Positions 35,244-49,300 of a stretch of 64,000 nucleotides of DNA are shown in pieces. The notes below the pieces were generated by a model that saw only the letters and a list, made by a program, of their open reading frames with translations, was not told the origin of the DNA and searched no databases. This DNA comes from Paramecium sonneborni. Lineage: Eukaryota; Ciliophora; Oligohymenophorea; Peniculida; Parameciidae. Each line of letters opens with the position of its first letter. Within the stretch, counting starts at the first letter, position 1. Made by a program: the position numbers and the translations under genes. The DNA lies in assembly GCA_905182985.1 (NCBI GenBank), contig CAJJDN010000149.1, positions 5,099-69,098 of the forward strand, in the 5' to 3' direction.

Positions 35244-35852
35244 ATGGGAAATTTGTTCGAAAAATTGAAGAATTTATTTTCTACTTAGAAGTTAGAGGTT
35301 TGCATGGTTGGTTTAGAAAATGTTGGGAAAACAACAATGTTGAATTAATTATCAATGGGAGATCCTTCATTTACTGTGCCTACAGTTGGTCTAAATGTTA
35401 GAACTGTAAAGAAAGGTGGAGTGACTATGAAAGTAGAAGTGTATTAAGAAATAGATCTGGGATATTGGTGGCTAAGTACAATATAGACCAGAATGGGGAA
35501 ATTATGCTTAAGGTTGTGATGCTCTTATATTCCTGGTTGATACAAGCAATGTAAAAGAGATTTATTTTACGATAGCAAGCAACTTTGAGTACATCAAAGA
35601 AGGAATTGCATAATTTATTAGATAATAAATCATTACGAAATATTCCAATATTGATCATAGGAAACAAGATTGATGTTAATCCTCACCTAAATGAAAAATA
35701 ATTAATAGAAGGTATCAATATATTATAATGTAGGTTTAAATTTGGATTACATAACATCAAATGCATGGGCAGTAGCAATGTGTAGTGCATTAACAGGAAA
35801 TAATATTACTCAAGTAGTAGATTGGTTGATTACTAAATCAAAAAAACAATGA
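35244..35852 (+). CDS. ARL8-like small GTPase (ARF family)
   Basis: Introns at 35433-35454, 35551-35575 and 35712-35733 (22, 25, 22 nt) give 180 codons. GTPase motifs: GLENVGKTT (P-loop), PTVGLNVRTV (switch I), WDIGGQ (switch II), GNKID (G4); G5 near SNAWAV. ARL8 of animals has GLQNSGKTT, PTVGFNMRK and WDIGGQ in the same order, so ARL8 is the closest relative. ARL8 links lysosome-related organelles to microtubule motors. The start ATG 35244 gives MGNLFEKLKNLFSTQKLE, an amphipathic N-terminal helix as in ARF proteins. Confidence 0.93.
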
Positions 35853-36076
35853 GACTATATATATTATATATAATTCAATTGAAGATATATTACTAATCTT
35901 ATTAAAATGATTTATTTAAAAATAGAATATTCATTTTATCAAAATTTATTTATATTGTTAATTTTACTGTAAAATTCATTAACATAATAAATGATTATTT
36001 ATTCTGCTTATCCATCATGTTTTAAACAATTTTAAAATTATTTTAATGTTTATTGTTAAAAAATTTAGTATTTATT

Positions 36077-37839
36077 ATGAAAAAAAATATTACTAATAAT
36101 GACAAGAGACTTAAAAGTGCAGTATAATTCAAATTTCAAGAGTTCTTGAGTTTAAAATCTGATTAAATTACAACTACCAGATTATAAACTGGCACAACAA
36201 CATCTAGAAATATTGAAGATATTACAAGACCTTAATATTCAGAACCAAAATTTCTAGGAATTTTGAGAAGAGTTAGTTCTTAAATCAGTGTTGATAAACC
36301 AATTGATGATGTTCATTAATCTTAAAATTAGTCAATAAAGGCTATCAGTTCAGAAAGAACGTAAAAAGTGTGACTATTACAAAAGTACAATGAGGGCCTC
36401 TTAAAAAATTGTAGTTACGTCTGAAAATATGTAAACATAGGAAGTCAAAAGGAGAATGAAATTCGATCCATAAATAAGATAATAAGTTAGCATATTAAAA
36501 ATTAAGATTTTGAAAAATCAGCCTTTAAAAAAATTTCTTCTCTTTTTAGTAGGTAAAGAAAAAATTTTATTTGAACTCTTAAGATTAAAATATATGCCAT
36601 AAGCTATTGATATTATGTAAAGTGTTATAGAAATGGCTCTTGGAACAAATAATATAATTGTTTTTACAGAGATTTTATTATTTATAGCAGAAACACTTGA
36701 AAACTTTAATTAAATTGATTTAGCAATTCATTTTTATAATTAAATACGAATAGGATGTACTTATGCAAAATAAACACTTGATCTATATAAAATGAAATCT
36801 TTAGTTGGTTTAGCTAATTGTTGTATGGAATTTTAATGTTATGAATGTGGAGTTAAATTTTTAAAAAAGTGTTTATAATATGCTTGGATAAATAATAATT
36901 AAGAATTTGAAAACATAGTTTACTAAAAATTGGGAATATTTTATTTTTATTTAGGTAATATCGAAAAAGTAAAATAAAATCATTTTATATTTCTAGGCTA
37001 CTTTTTATCATGAAAGATCTATTAATTATGATTATGAATTAGAAAATTCTCCTTTAAGATAATTAAGTTGTGATACTCTTAGGAATTTTCTTAATAAAAA
37101 CTTTCCTAAAAATTGTGCAGAAAATATCAATAATATCTTTTTAAGTAAACTTGACCTTAAATTTCATATTGATATTGTTTAATTTTAAGAAGATCTTATT
37201 AAAGGACCTGAATCAACTCCTTCACCAAGAATATTTATATCTTCTTAAGATTGTTCAAGAAGAATGTCTGTTACAACTGAATTTCGAGAATTAGCAAATT
37301 TAAAAATTAATGGATAAAAATTAATAACATAGATTTTAAATTAATAAGAATTTGATTTTGAAGTTTATACACCTAAACATTCATGTATAATCAATTATTA
37401 TGATAGTCAGAAATGAAAGTTCTTGTTTTAATTTCCTTAAAAATAAAAAAATACATCCATAAGAAGTGTTTCATGATCAAAAATACAAAAATAATCCATT
37501 TGTATTAAATGATTTAGGTGTTGAACCTAATAAAAATTAACTCAATTTCGCTGAATATTTAAGCAAATACAAATTATCCCTTTAAAAAAAAGTTGATTTA
37601 CGTTTATAATAGAAATTTGAAATAAATATTTAACAAAAATTGCAATATGCTGTTAGTAGCAATCACAAAGCTTTTGAAAGAAAAAACAAAATTTTGGTAA
37701 CTTTTTTTTTTTATTGAAGTTAACTCACAAAAATTAAGAAAATTCAAAAAAAAATAAACCTTTAGAAGAGATGAAAAAATTTAACAACATTAACACACTT
37801 TATCAGTAACTAATTAATAAATTGCTTAGTGTTTAATGA
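36077..37839 (+). CDS. TPR-like helical-repeat protein
   Basis: Introns of 25, 28, 22 and 23 nt (at about 36363, 36977, 37387 and 37697) give exactly 555 codons. A low-complexity N-terminus (Thr/Ser/Gln-rich) is followed by helical repeats at residues about 165-320: FTEILLFIAETLENFNQID, AIHFYNQIRIGCTYAKQTLD and QKLGIFYFYLGNIEKATFYHE fit the TPR spacing with G/A/Y and A/Y/F positions. The C-terminal third is disordered to coiled coil (DLGVEPNKNQLNFAEYLSKY). Likely scaffold for protein interaction; no enzyme motif. Confidence 0.8.
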
Positions 37840-37870
37840 ATAAAGTAATACTGCTTATTTTATAAAAATT

Positions 37871-38841
37871 TCATACTCTTAATGTAGAATAAGTTATATT
37901 TTCTTTTGTATATCTTTTCTTTAACCATTCATAATCAGCCTGCTCTTATTTAAATTTTTCTACTTCATTTCTTAATTCTACTACCTTATTAATATTATTG
38001 AATTTAATACAATTTTATTTATTCTATGAATTTCATTTTAATAAATTCTACATTATTCTGAATTCTCCTAATCATTAATTTTAGATAATTATTGTTCTTT
38101 AATATATAATTCTTATTTAAGAGCCTCTAATTCTAATTATTATCCTGAACTTGATTAATTTGTTTTTTATTTAAAATCATATTTAATTCTTAATGCTTGT
38201 AATTCTTATTCTTTAATTTACAAAGTTTTTTTTATTTAATTGAGTTCTTTTTAAGTTTTTGATTCCTCAAATTATTTTCTGCTTCTCCATTCTAAGACTT
38301 CTTATTCTCTTAAAATTAATAATCCTTTATTGTATTCTAAATCATTCTATACATTTCTTGTTTTATTAAAGTATAATACTTTAGTTCATTTTGTAAATTA
38401 TCAATTTTTTATGTAAACACTTGCACTACTTTCAAATTATCATTTTATAGATAATCTATTTATTAACCATGTTTATTTTGATATCCAGCTAATTTAGAAT
38501 TTAGAAAATTAACTTCCTCTTCTTTTTTATTTACTATATTTTTCAGTTATTCATTTTCTATAATTAATTTTTAATTTTGATCGTTATATTCATGATTCTA
38601 ATCAGGAAATTGTTTTATTTACTTTTAATTAAACAGCTTACAATTCAGCAACCATTTTATCATATCGATGCATTAAATCTTCAAGGAATGGTCTAAGTTC
38701 GTTAGGATCCAAAAAGTCTGTTGATTTTCTATTTTAAAATTCACTTTGATATGTTGGTTTTATTGGTATTGATTGCATTAATTTTTCACTAGGTTTGTTT
38801 ATTCTAATAGCTTGCATAGAATATTATCTTGGTTTAATCAT
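37871..38841 (-). CDS. coiled-coil protein
   Basis: Introns of 25, 23 and 26 nt give exactly 299 codons. After a 75-residue N-terminal part (FLDPNELRPFLEDLMHRYDK) nearly all of the rest is heptad-rich helix with Gln, Glu, Lys and Leu (LREQEVLEWRSRKQFEESK, then LELEALKQELYIKEQQLSK). The stop lies 31 bases from the convergent TPR gene's stop. Structural or basal-body function is likely in a ciliate, but no specific family is seen. Confidence 0.8.
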
Positions 38842-39189
38842 TTATTAAATATATTATCTAGCAGACAAATATTTAAAAAATCAATAAATTCTAAAAATAA
38901 AAAAATATTGATGAAATTGTATATAAAAATCAAAAAGTCAAGCTAAATATAAATAAAATCAACTAAAATATATAATTATATTCATAATTTATTTTAGGAC
39001 TGTTTAGAATTTTATACTTTAGAAAATTAAATTGAAATATTCAAAATAAAATTTATAAGAAATAATGAATAAGCCACAAAATTACTTAAACCTTAAAAAT
39101 TATGATAATTATCTATGATGTGTTTGCTATCAGAAAATTTAAATAGAATAAAAATAATTGCATTTTTTTCTATAAATTATATAATTTAT
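38842..39189. other. AT-rich gap
   Basis: Nothing supported. It lies between divergent genes. Confidence 0.4.
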
Positions 39190-41146
39190 ATGTATTATCA
39201 GAATAAGTAAAAATATGATGAAGAGATCAAAACTTTTTAGGAAGCAGACAAAAACTAATATAATGATGCAACTTTTAATGAGAAAAACAGAGATAAAAAT
39301 TTAGAGCTCACATCATTAGCAAAACTTGAATAAATTGAGAAATCATATTACTAAGATTTTGAAATGAAAGAATCTCTCTTCTATAAATCATTTGCATTAA
39401 CAAATGCTTTTTTTATAGTTTAATAAAAAATGAGTAGTTTAAAATACCATTTGGAACAAAGAGAAGATGAATAATTATTTGGAGTTTGGCTTTGGCAATA
39501 AGGAGAACAGCATTTAATAATTGTTGATGATAAAATTCCATGTATATAAAAACAGGATGGTTATGAATTAGCAACAGTAAGGTCAAAATATCAATGGCCA
39601 ATTATTTTATAAAAAGCAATAGGAAAATTATTAGGTTATGGATATGATTCATTTAATCTCATATAAAATGATTCAATTGAATTTTTTACCGAAGTATCAT
39701 TTAAATTATATATGTAATTAGATTATTACAGGATCAATAATAATTGAATAAGAATTTTAATCAATAGAAGAATTAGAAGCAAAAAGCAGAGACAAATCAA
39801 TAATTGTATTTGTAAAGTATACATAAGAATAAAAAACAATAGCGTATTAAATTGAAGTTAAAGAAAAAAAGCTAATTAATTTAATCCCTCCTAATTAAAA
39901 ATCTATTTTTGTAAAAGGTAATTTTAATAATTCAATTAAAAGGTAGTTAACTTAATTGGGAAGAATTTAAGCAGAATTTTAAAACTGTTCATATTGTAAT
40001 TTGGAAAGATGATTACAGAGTAACTTCTGTTTCTTTAAAGAATTAGATTGAAAGATAATCTGACTTTATTGAACATACATATTTGTATAAATTTAAAATA
40101 GATCATCATGCTGATTACTAAATTACTATTTGGCAAAAAGATTATATAATTAATGAAGAATAGATAGAAATTCTTAATAAAAATTCAAGATAAAAATTGG
40201 GTTTAATTAGAATTTTGTTATTTAAAGAATTTAAACCTAATTAATATTAATTTATTGATGGAAATTGTGACTTTTTAGCAAATTTATCCATTAATTAAAA
40301 GCTTGATGTAGGTGAATACTATATCCTTTGTTAAGGCTATTTTAATTTCTTAAAAAATCAATCCTAAGAAGAATAATAAAAATAAAAGAAGCTAAATTTG
40401 ACAATTAAAGGACTAAATATACCAGAAATTGTTAATTCAGATGATTAAGTGGAATCAAAATTAATCAGATTAATTTCAAGCTTCATAAAAAATCAAGCCT
40501 CTATAAACAATACAAGATCTATTATATAGCCTGAAATTTAAGTTACTACTGATAAAGCATATGGTTTTCTGTATTTTTATTATGAAAATAAAGGAACTAT
40601 TGATATTTATGAAGAAGTAAATATTAAAGAATAAGGACACCTTATTAGTTATGATTCATTAATAAAATAAAGTTTTTTTTAAGTTTAAGTTTAGTAAAAG
40701 CATTTTTAAGTAGTTTTGTATACTTTAGATCCAAAAATTATACAAAAAAATGAAAGTTTGAAATTTGTTTATGAATATACTCATAAAATATTAGATGAAC
40801 AATAATACTAAAAAAATAAATTATTATAAGATTCGAAATAAAGGAATATTTAGTGCAATCAGATTAAAATATCAATAAACCAACATGAATAAGGTATAAA
40901 AAAATAATATGATAAGGAATTTTTATATAATTTCAGAATTTTTCTGATTAAGATAATTAAGTAGATTTAATATTTACTGAATTGAAAAACCTAAGTTTAG
41001 TTTTAAATAAAGACTTTAACATATAAAAAAATCAAATTAATTTTTCTATTTAAAAAAAATCTAAATTAATGATGTTTTTTGATGTTATTGTACCTAACAG
41101 TCCATATTATTATAAGTGGAATATTAATTGTTCAACATAAAATTGA
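39190..41146 (+). CDS. calpain-like protein, catalytically inactive and frame-disrupted
   Basis: Calpain-type blocks follow each other: QLFGVWLWQQGEQHLIIVDDKIP (the W..G....V.DD.LP motif), QWPIILQKAIGKLLGYGYDSF (WP...EKA.AKL.G.Y), TGSIII, and WEEFKQNFKTVHIVIWKDDYR (the protease core to domain III junction), then a C2-like beta domain to the end. A 23-nt intron near 40897 is clear. Two joints (about 39716 and 39950) need a one-base shift or a very short intron. The region of the catalytic Cys reads FYKSFALTNAFFIV, without the DCWF Cys, and no His/Asn pair is visible, so it cannot be an active protease. Possibly a dying gene. Confidence 0.65.
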
Positions 41147-41324
41147 GCATATTCAGTATGAAAATTTTCAAATATTTATATTTTTAGCTAAAAAAATCAA
41201 TCTTTAATTATATTGTTATTGTTTAATTCTTAAAATGATTTCTAATAAATCCCCAAATCTAACTTTAAGTTTAACTTTGAAAATAGATGCGATTTTGTTA
41301 AACTAAAAATAAAATAAAAAACAT
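41147..41324. other. intergenic AT-rich sequence
   Basis: No support for a gene. It follows the calpain-like gene's stop. Confidence 0.35.
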
Positions 41325-41618
41325 TCAAATACATTTCTACATCAATAATATTTTTTTATTACATATATGAACTACACACAAATAAAAGCACTTCTATTAT
41401 TATAATACATAAAAACTTGCATTAGGATCTCGCTCAAAATAATCAAACCAATTTTTTTGATTTTTACCAGATTAATAGTTTTAGATTGATTCATCCCTAA
41501 TAATCTTTTAATAAAATATATGAAATTTTATCAACGAAGATTTACCTCTTTTTTTATCTGCTTTTGGTCCATTTATTAAAGTTTTTCTAATTTCTTTATA
41601 TGCAATAGATTAATTCAA
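41325..41618 (-). pseudogene. fragment of a hypothetical protein without a start
   Basis: A minus-strand frame of 98 codons is clearly protein-like (IAYKEIRKTLINGPKADKKR, then QKNWFDYFERDPNASFYVLQ) and ends in TGA at 41325-41327. Directly upstream a TGA stands in frame and no exon with an ATG can be joined. It is either the 3' exon of an unrecognised gene or a truncated pseudogene. Family not recognised. Confidence 0.35.
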
Positions 41619-41837
41619 TCAGAATCTATAAATTATTTGTTTGCCTTTTCAATTAATTTGTTGAGGCTTGATAAAATTATATTTTAGTAATAAAAATTAG
41701 CTACTTAAAATCATTCTAAGGATTATTAACTGTTTGAAGTCATTTATGATTTTTATTTATATAATTAAAATCAATAGTTTATTTTTATTATTTTTATTTT
41801 GATTAATATAGTAAAATAATAAAATATTATAATTTCT

Positions 41838-42858
41838 ATGATATAAATAAGTACAAATGAAGAGGGGGAGTTCGTTTTTGATTCAAAAGAATAAGATTAT
41901 GTGTTATTGGATCTTAATACCTTATAAGATTAATTAGAATAAGGAAAAAAAAATGAAATTTTCGATTTATTACAATAAGTTATGAAATCTAATGAATATT
42001 AATCATCAACTGAGAAAGTGAAAAGCTAAATAGAATGGGCTTTATAAACTGTAAATGAACATCCTTCAGAATAGTATTAAATATTTTAAAAGAATATTAG
42101 TTATGATTTGGAATAATAGATAGAAAATTAAAGATATCCTGATGTGCATTCAGCTAATAAAATGATTGATATGAATATAGGGAAAGTGAAGGCAAGAGTT
42201 TAATATATGACATCTTAAGAGAGGAAAAATTTAATGAAAGTATATCTATTAAAAGTATTGAGACAAAAAGCTTAGAAAGAAGCATGCAATAAATTTATAC
42301 TAGCAAACAAAATAAGTTTTATAAGGAATAGTTATAATAGAAATATTAAATGATGCAAAAGGAGATAATAGAAAGAAGAAGAAATGAAATATAGGAGCAA
42401 AGATAAAAGCATTTTTAGATAATGCAAAGAAGCAAAGGGAAATTGGGTTAAATGTAAAATTAAATAATATGAATATAAGATTACAAGTAAAGGTAGAAGA
42501 GAATAAGTAATTAAAAGAATCAATTCAATTAGGGTTGTATTAGACGATGAGTGAATTGAGAACGGATAATATTAAAGCTTATAGGAGAGTAAAGGTGATG
42601 GAATAATAATAATAAGAAAAACTGCAATTATTTTGGTAAACAAAATAAGTAATAGCAAAAACGAATTACAAAAAGAAGGTTGAAGATGCCTATTTATAAA
42701 ATATTCAAGCTTAGGATAGGCTATTATAATTAGAATAATAGGAAATGCAATTGATTCAAAGATTTCGTTAGACTGAATAACAATATCAGATGAGTTCAAT
42801 AAAATTAGAGTAAATGAAATCAAAATCATACAAGGATCTAGGGAATATGTGGAATTGA
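41838..42858 (+). CDS. coiled-coil protein
   Basis: Introns of 23 nt (GTATAT...GAG, about 42241) and 26 nt (about 42449) give exactly 324 codons. The N-terminal 60 residues are acidic (EEGEFVFDSKEQDYVLLDLN); the rest is long Gln/Glu/Arg/Lys-rich helix (MMQKEIIERRRNEIQEQRQ, LQLEQQEMQLIQRFRQTEQQ). The first ATG in frame is at 41838. No family recognised. It lies 78 bases upstream of the eL34 gene on the same strand. Confidence 0.75.
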
Positions 42859-42936
42859 GTGATTTTTAGTTTGTATTTATTTATTTAAAAAGTTGTTTAT
42901 GAAAATTAAAAAATTTAAAATAAAGATTTTTAAATA

Positions 42937-43285
42937 ATGGGTGTGAGAGTGACTTACAGAAGAAGAACAAGCTATAATACAAGATCAAATAAGATCAGAA
43001 AAGTAAAGACTCCAGGTAAAAAGTGAATTAATTGAAGGTGGAAATGTTGTTGTTTAATATCCAAATAAGAAGACAAGTGCATCTACATGTGCAGATTCTA
43101 ATTTGAATGTTGTTTTAAATGGTTTAAAGAGAATCAGACCCACAAAATTGAAGCAACTTTCAAGAAGATAGAGAACAGTATCAAGACCATATGGTGGAGT
43201 ATTGAGTGCTGGGGCTTTGAAAAATAGAATCATTAGAGCATTTTTAGTCGAAGAAGTTAAAATCGTAAAGTAAATTAAGAAATGA
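42937..43285 (+). CDS. RPL34: 60S ribosomal protein eL34
   Basis: Start [20 protein letters not shown] is the eL34 N-terminus; [20 protein letters not shown] and [16 protein letters not shown] match the C-terminal half. The 22-nt intron at 43016-43037 (GTAAAAAGTG...GAAG) splits the TPG|GN codon and restores the frame; 109 codons in total, the usual size. It is a structural protein of the large ribosomal subunit. This gene is the cleanest proof of the ciliate code and the short introns in the window, because TAA and TAG codons fall at its Gln positions. Confidence 0.96.
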
Positions 43286-43319
43286 TACATTTATACAACA
43301 ATCAAAAAAATAATAACAA

Positions 43320-46300
43320 TCAATGCTCTTAATGCATAGGTTAGATTTATTAATCAATAATCTAATCAGATGGATATTAATCTTCAATTTAACTTTTCAC
43401 AATAAAACCTTCAATACTTCTATTAATTGAAGACAATGTAACTTTGGTGTGGTAGGTAAATGAATATTTATCTTCATAATCCTACTATAACAATTGTTTA
43501 GTAGCAGCACTTACATGAACTTATCCTTTTTTTCCATTTGATTCCATTTTATTTGCTATTAATACATCAGGACCATAAATATCATATCTTACAATGTCTG
43601 TACCCATTACTCCTCCAAAAACACATCCTGTATGAATTCCTATTCTCATATCTAATCCATCAAATTCTATCTATTTCCTAACTACTTCTATTACTCTTAT
43701 CATTTCAAATGCCAAATCCACTATATTCTTAGCTTCTTAACTTGGATTCCTATCATTAAAATCTATCATTCCTATTGCTACATAACAATCTCCTATTGTA
43801 TATAGTTTATAAACATTTAATTCATAACATTTTCTATCGAATTCTACAAATAGATTTTTCAACATCAATAAAACTTATTCTGCTGTTACTTTACTTGAAT
43901 ATTCTGTAAAACCAGCTATGTCAGCAAATAATATTGTCACATTTTCTATTTTATCACTTAAACATCTTGCTCTAGTATTATCATCGAAAAATGTTTATAA
44001 AATCTACATTTATCAAAATTTATACATGTTTTGGAAGCAAATATTGTAACAATTACGATTCTTTTGCTTATTGATTCTAAAATATATTTTTCTAATTGAA
44101 ACATGCTACTTGTTGCTCTTCCAAAAAGTATGAATAATTCATATTATATATAACTGCAACAAAAACAAAAAATATCGAAATTCTGTTCTCATCAATAAAT
44201 ATTAATATTCCTGCTTCTAATAAAAAACTACATAAGCAAAATAATATTTTTATCCAAAAGTGAAGTAATTAAATATTACTAAAGAAAGATTGGATAAATA
44301 TCATCTCAACAATATGTAAATAATTTAAAAAACTATTCAAATCAAAAATTATAAATAGTCCTCCAATTATTAATTGAAAACTTAACTCTAAATATATCAG
44401 CATTATCCAATAAGAAATTATTTTTTTTTTATATATCATTAAAGATATTAGATTCAAAGCACACCCTATCCATTACAATATGATTAATGGGAGTGAAATT
44501 ACATTATAATCACCAATCAAACAAAATTATTTGATTAAATAATACAAAGTATAAATTTGAATTATTTTGTTAGTTACATTCTATGACTATTGATTAATGT
44601 AATCATGATATTCAATGTAATTATTCTAATTTTAAAAGTAAGATTTCTTAAGTAATTCTATAAATGAGCTCTCCAAGATTGCAGTTTCTTCTATTCCATT
44701 TTCATTTTTTAATAAAATTACATTCTTAATAAATATAATAATAAATACAAGTAATTAATCGTAATCGATATAATGATCTACTTCTGGTTAATATTTTTCA
44801 AAATGAAATTTACGTTACAAAATGTTTTCTAAATTTTGCATCAAACCTATTTTCTGAACTTAAATCAAACTAGTTTTGTCTTCATTTTCATTATCTCCAA
44901 TATTAAAATTGTTAAATTAATTTAAATTAACATTTGATTATTATTTTTATAGACCCTTAATATTTAATTGTTCATCAGTTAATGATTATGAATTTTACCA
45001 TAATTATGAAGTTTATTATTATTATGAAAAATTCCATGATTATTAAAATTGTAAAATTGGTCTTGAACGCTGATTTAAATCTTAGAGAACTGAAGTTCTT
45101 TTCTTTAATCCGTTTCTTGAGAAGGACTGACTTTTCACTCTATTTGAAATGTTAATAGTATTCTGTTTGCTAGAATTATTGCTAAGATCATTTTTCATAA
45201 TTGGATTCTTATTATTAATTTTTTAGATGTAAATATAAGTAGGTCTTAAACCTAAACCTTTCATTTCAACATATTGCACATCAAATTCGATTTTATCATT
45301 ATTCAATTATTGAAAGGCTTTTTCTGATAAAGTAATTTTATCTTCCTAACCAGTTGAACATACTCTGCTTGTTGTGTTTACTGTATCACCAATCAAAGAA
45401 AATTAAGGTTTATGAAATCCAATAACTCCAGATATTGCTCTTCCATAATGGATTCCAATTTTACCTATTAATGGTTGGCTTTTAATTCCCCATCTAATTT
45501 TAATAATAAAAATAATAATTATACAATTTAGATCTAATGTAAATCATCATCATTTCTGCTAGATTAAGAGCTCTTTAAACTGGTTAAATTTCTGATAAAT
45601 AGACTAATTCTTATTCACATGCTTTAAGACCAGCTGATGCCATATAAGTTTTACCAACTGTTTCTATTTTTTAAACTCCACAAATCTCACAATATTTATC
45701 AAAGGTTCTAAATAAATCATCTAAAAATTGTATAATATTTTCCTATTCTTCCATGATAATTTAATCAAAATTGCAAATGTCACAAAAAACAATTGCCACT
45801 TCCCCTTAATTCTAATGTATATTATATTAATCAGCTAAAATATATAATTTTTTAAAAAAGATTACTTTCATTTAAACGATGCCTAATAAACTTAGGTAAT
45901 AGAATACCCAAAATATCATGTATTTTATTGTTCTCTTCTATAAAATTAATTTAATTTGTTGCTTGATCTTCTTCTAATAATATGAACTAAAATATTAATA
46001 AATTTTACATAGCTCTTAACTATATACTATTAGACTGAAAATAGTAGAATCAAAATAATGTTGATAATTATGAAATAAGGGGCAATGTCGATTTCGATAA
46101 TGAATCTATATATAAATATTAAATTCTACAATATGAAATATGCAATCAATACAACAATTGTAGGAATTAAGTATAATCTGTTATCATAAATGGGATGCAA
46201 TTTACTTGACAATTAAAATATTACTAATAATTCAGTTATAAAGTGATATAAAGATTTCATATTAGTGATTGATAATCCCATTATTGCTATCAAAGTAGCA

Positions 46301-49300
46301 GCCCAAGAAATCATAAACTTGACTACTTCCAAATACTATAGTTATCTAGAATTCAATTTAGTTATTAACTAAAACCAAAATAATACAACTTAAATTATCA
46401 AATACACTATGTAAATTATGAGATAGTAATAAGTTTAATTAAATTGAGAATAAATGATTATTAACATCTGACAATGAAAACATATTAATTATAATCCTTA
46501 GATTGTTGATTTCTTTCTCCATTTCATAATCGATTAGGCTTTTTAAAATACTTGGGATTACCAAGTTCCTAATGATTATGATAGTGTTTTCTTATTTAAT
46601 AATACTTAAAATATAATTATAAATACATTTTTGGATATTGAGATCTACTTATTCAAAATTTTCAAAAACTCTATTAATTTCTCTTTGTAATGTGAGAAGA
46701 AAATGATGTCGATAATAACTTTCATTTTTATAGAGGTTGAATTAATTATAAATTCTTTAAAATCTTCCATCCATATCAGGCATTTAAAGCATCGCAAAAT
46801 GTTATAACCATTATTCACTTATTTAAAGTACAGATATTGTCAACAAGATTTAAAAAATATTAGCCAACTCAAATGTAAATTGAGAGTTAGGAATAATAAT
46901 TGTAAAATGAATCAATATATAAAATGAAAAGGATAAAATGTAGGCTATGCTTGAAGCTATAATTAATTCTGTATTTATTATAGTATTAATTGCATCGTGG
47001 AGTGTAATTGATAGAAAGGTATAAACAATAATTACATCTAAAGTTTAAATTTATGATTGATAGGCAAATATTAATTAAGTCAAGAGACCTTAAAGGATAG
47101 CTAAAAAAATAATTTAAGGATTTACATTTTATAGCAAAATAAACATAAGGACGTTGTTTCTTTGAAATATTGATAAAGCTTTCTATTGTTCTTTATTAAT
47201 GTATATCTGCTTTATTATTGTTATAAATTTAAATAAATTTAATTGTTGCTAAAATGTAAATAATTAGAGTATTTATAAAGGAGTAAAATATGAATTCTAA
47301 AATGAAATTGAATTTGCTATTGAAAAGACCGACTCCAATTATGTATTATGTTACAGAAAAAGAGGAGAAGAACAAAGTTCTTTAGAAAGCAATTCTTATT
47401 TAATATTTTGATAGAATATTCAGCAAAGGCACATAATAAAAAAGGAATTCATTTAATTCATTAAATCCTTATAAAATAGCATCTGAATTGTGGAATATTA
47501 ATAATTCATTAAAGAGACCTTAAAATATATATATAATATTGTACATCTTTCATAAATTAGTCTAACTTTCAATGATTGTATCATTTTATTAAAAAAGGTT
47601 TATTTATTGACATTTTCATATTTAAATTGTTGAAAATAACTAAACTCTTATAATAGAGCAATTTAAAGATGATATCCTTAATAACTTTTCAGTAATCCTT
47701 GATTTTCAAATATTAAATTTAAAGTCATATTGGGAGAATCAAAACATCTTTATAAATGTTCTAATGATGACGGATTTGCATCATATAATAATGTAACTTT
47801 AGAGAAACTAAGTAATAATTTAAGATGATTGATCATATAATTATTATTTTCAATGATTTTAAATGCTTAACTGCTTAAAATAACTACAATAGTAGAAGTT
47901 GAATGAAAATCTTCAGATGTTTTTTTATTTGATAATTGTGATGGGTTAATATTAGATAATTATTTAAGGGAATGCATTTATGAGCCAAACATAGGATACT
48001 ATTCTTAGAAGATTAAAGAAAACTATTATAAAGATCTTTTAAAATATGCTCTAAGATCTTCTTCATTATCTTATTCAAATACAAATTTATTATGATATTG
48101 TATATCAGTTTGAGAAAGTATAGAGTTAGCAAATGTGAAATATTATTCAGTATAAAGTAATAATTGTTGTTAAGATTTCTCAACATTTTTGATAAAATCT
48201 TAAGCTTATGATTTAAAGTTGTATTTAAAACCTAATATAATATTAGATTACAATGACTCTAATGAAGTGTAGATGTATTCTTCTGCTTCAAGTGTATTTG
48301 ATTAGGATGTTGCTTATTAATTAACATATGATTCAGCATCTTAATGATTGAATAAACAATAAGAATAATGAATTTAATGAATTTATTCATTGTCTTGATT
48401 AGGAATGATAGGGAGTGATCTTAATCCTATTCTAAAATCATCTATCATTTCGGGAATTTTATTATTAGATTCTCTGATGAATAGAATATATGGGAATTTA
48501 ACTAATTGTTCATACTCAGAATCAAGTTCAAAAAGCATATATAATCTCTAATGTTAACGATGCATCTACATATCAATTAATTTGAATGTATGTATTTGGA
48601 AATTGTATTAAAATATATAAGTGAGTGTATTTCTAAATTAATGATAATGAATTACTAAACTTTATTAACACAAACTAATTCACACCCAAAGGATTTGGCT
48701 ATTTAAATTTATTTCTCATCCAAGATATTTACATGAGTATTCTTAAACTTTTCTTCTCCTGTTTATGAATTTATTAACTTTGTATATGATACTTAATTCA
48801 AACACAATTATAATAATGCTAAACTATGTTTCTCTTTATTATTAATTGAATGAATCATCTCATTAATATTTATTGACTTTCTATCTAATCTACCGTCTTT
48901 CAATGCAATTTATCTCAGACTTCTACTGTGTATAGATTATTAGATTCGATTATTAGATTTTGATTTATATTCATTTCTTTCAAACATACTTATTGGTTGT
49001 ACAATAATATTAAGTTCTTATTGTGTTAGGTTAGTCAAATTGCTTATTAATCTAAATTCTATTGTTTATGGCATATTTCCACTTATATCATCTTCGTCAT
49101 CTTCCATACTTATTACTTCATCTTCTTAATATCTCCCTGTATTGGATTAGTTATTTTATACTTTATTAGAAAATAACATATCAGGTTTTGAATCTTCTTT
49201 TGAATCAACAGTTTTAAATAATTTTTAACTATTTAAAGATGAAGTTCTCTCTTAAGCTTGAATTATTAATTCTGATTCTTTACAATAACATATTTAATTA

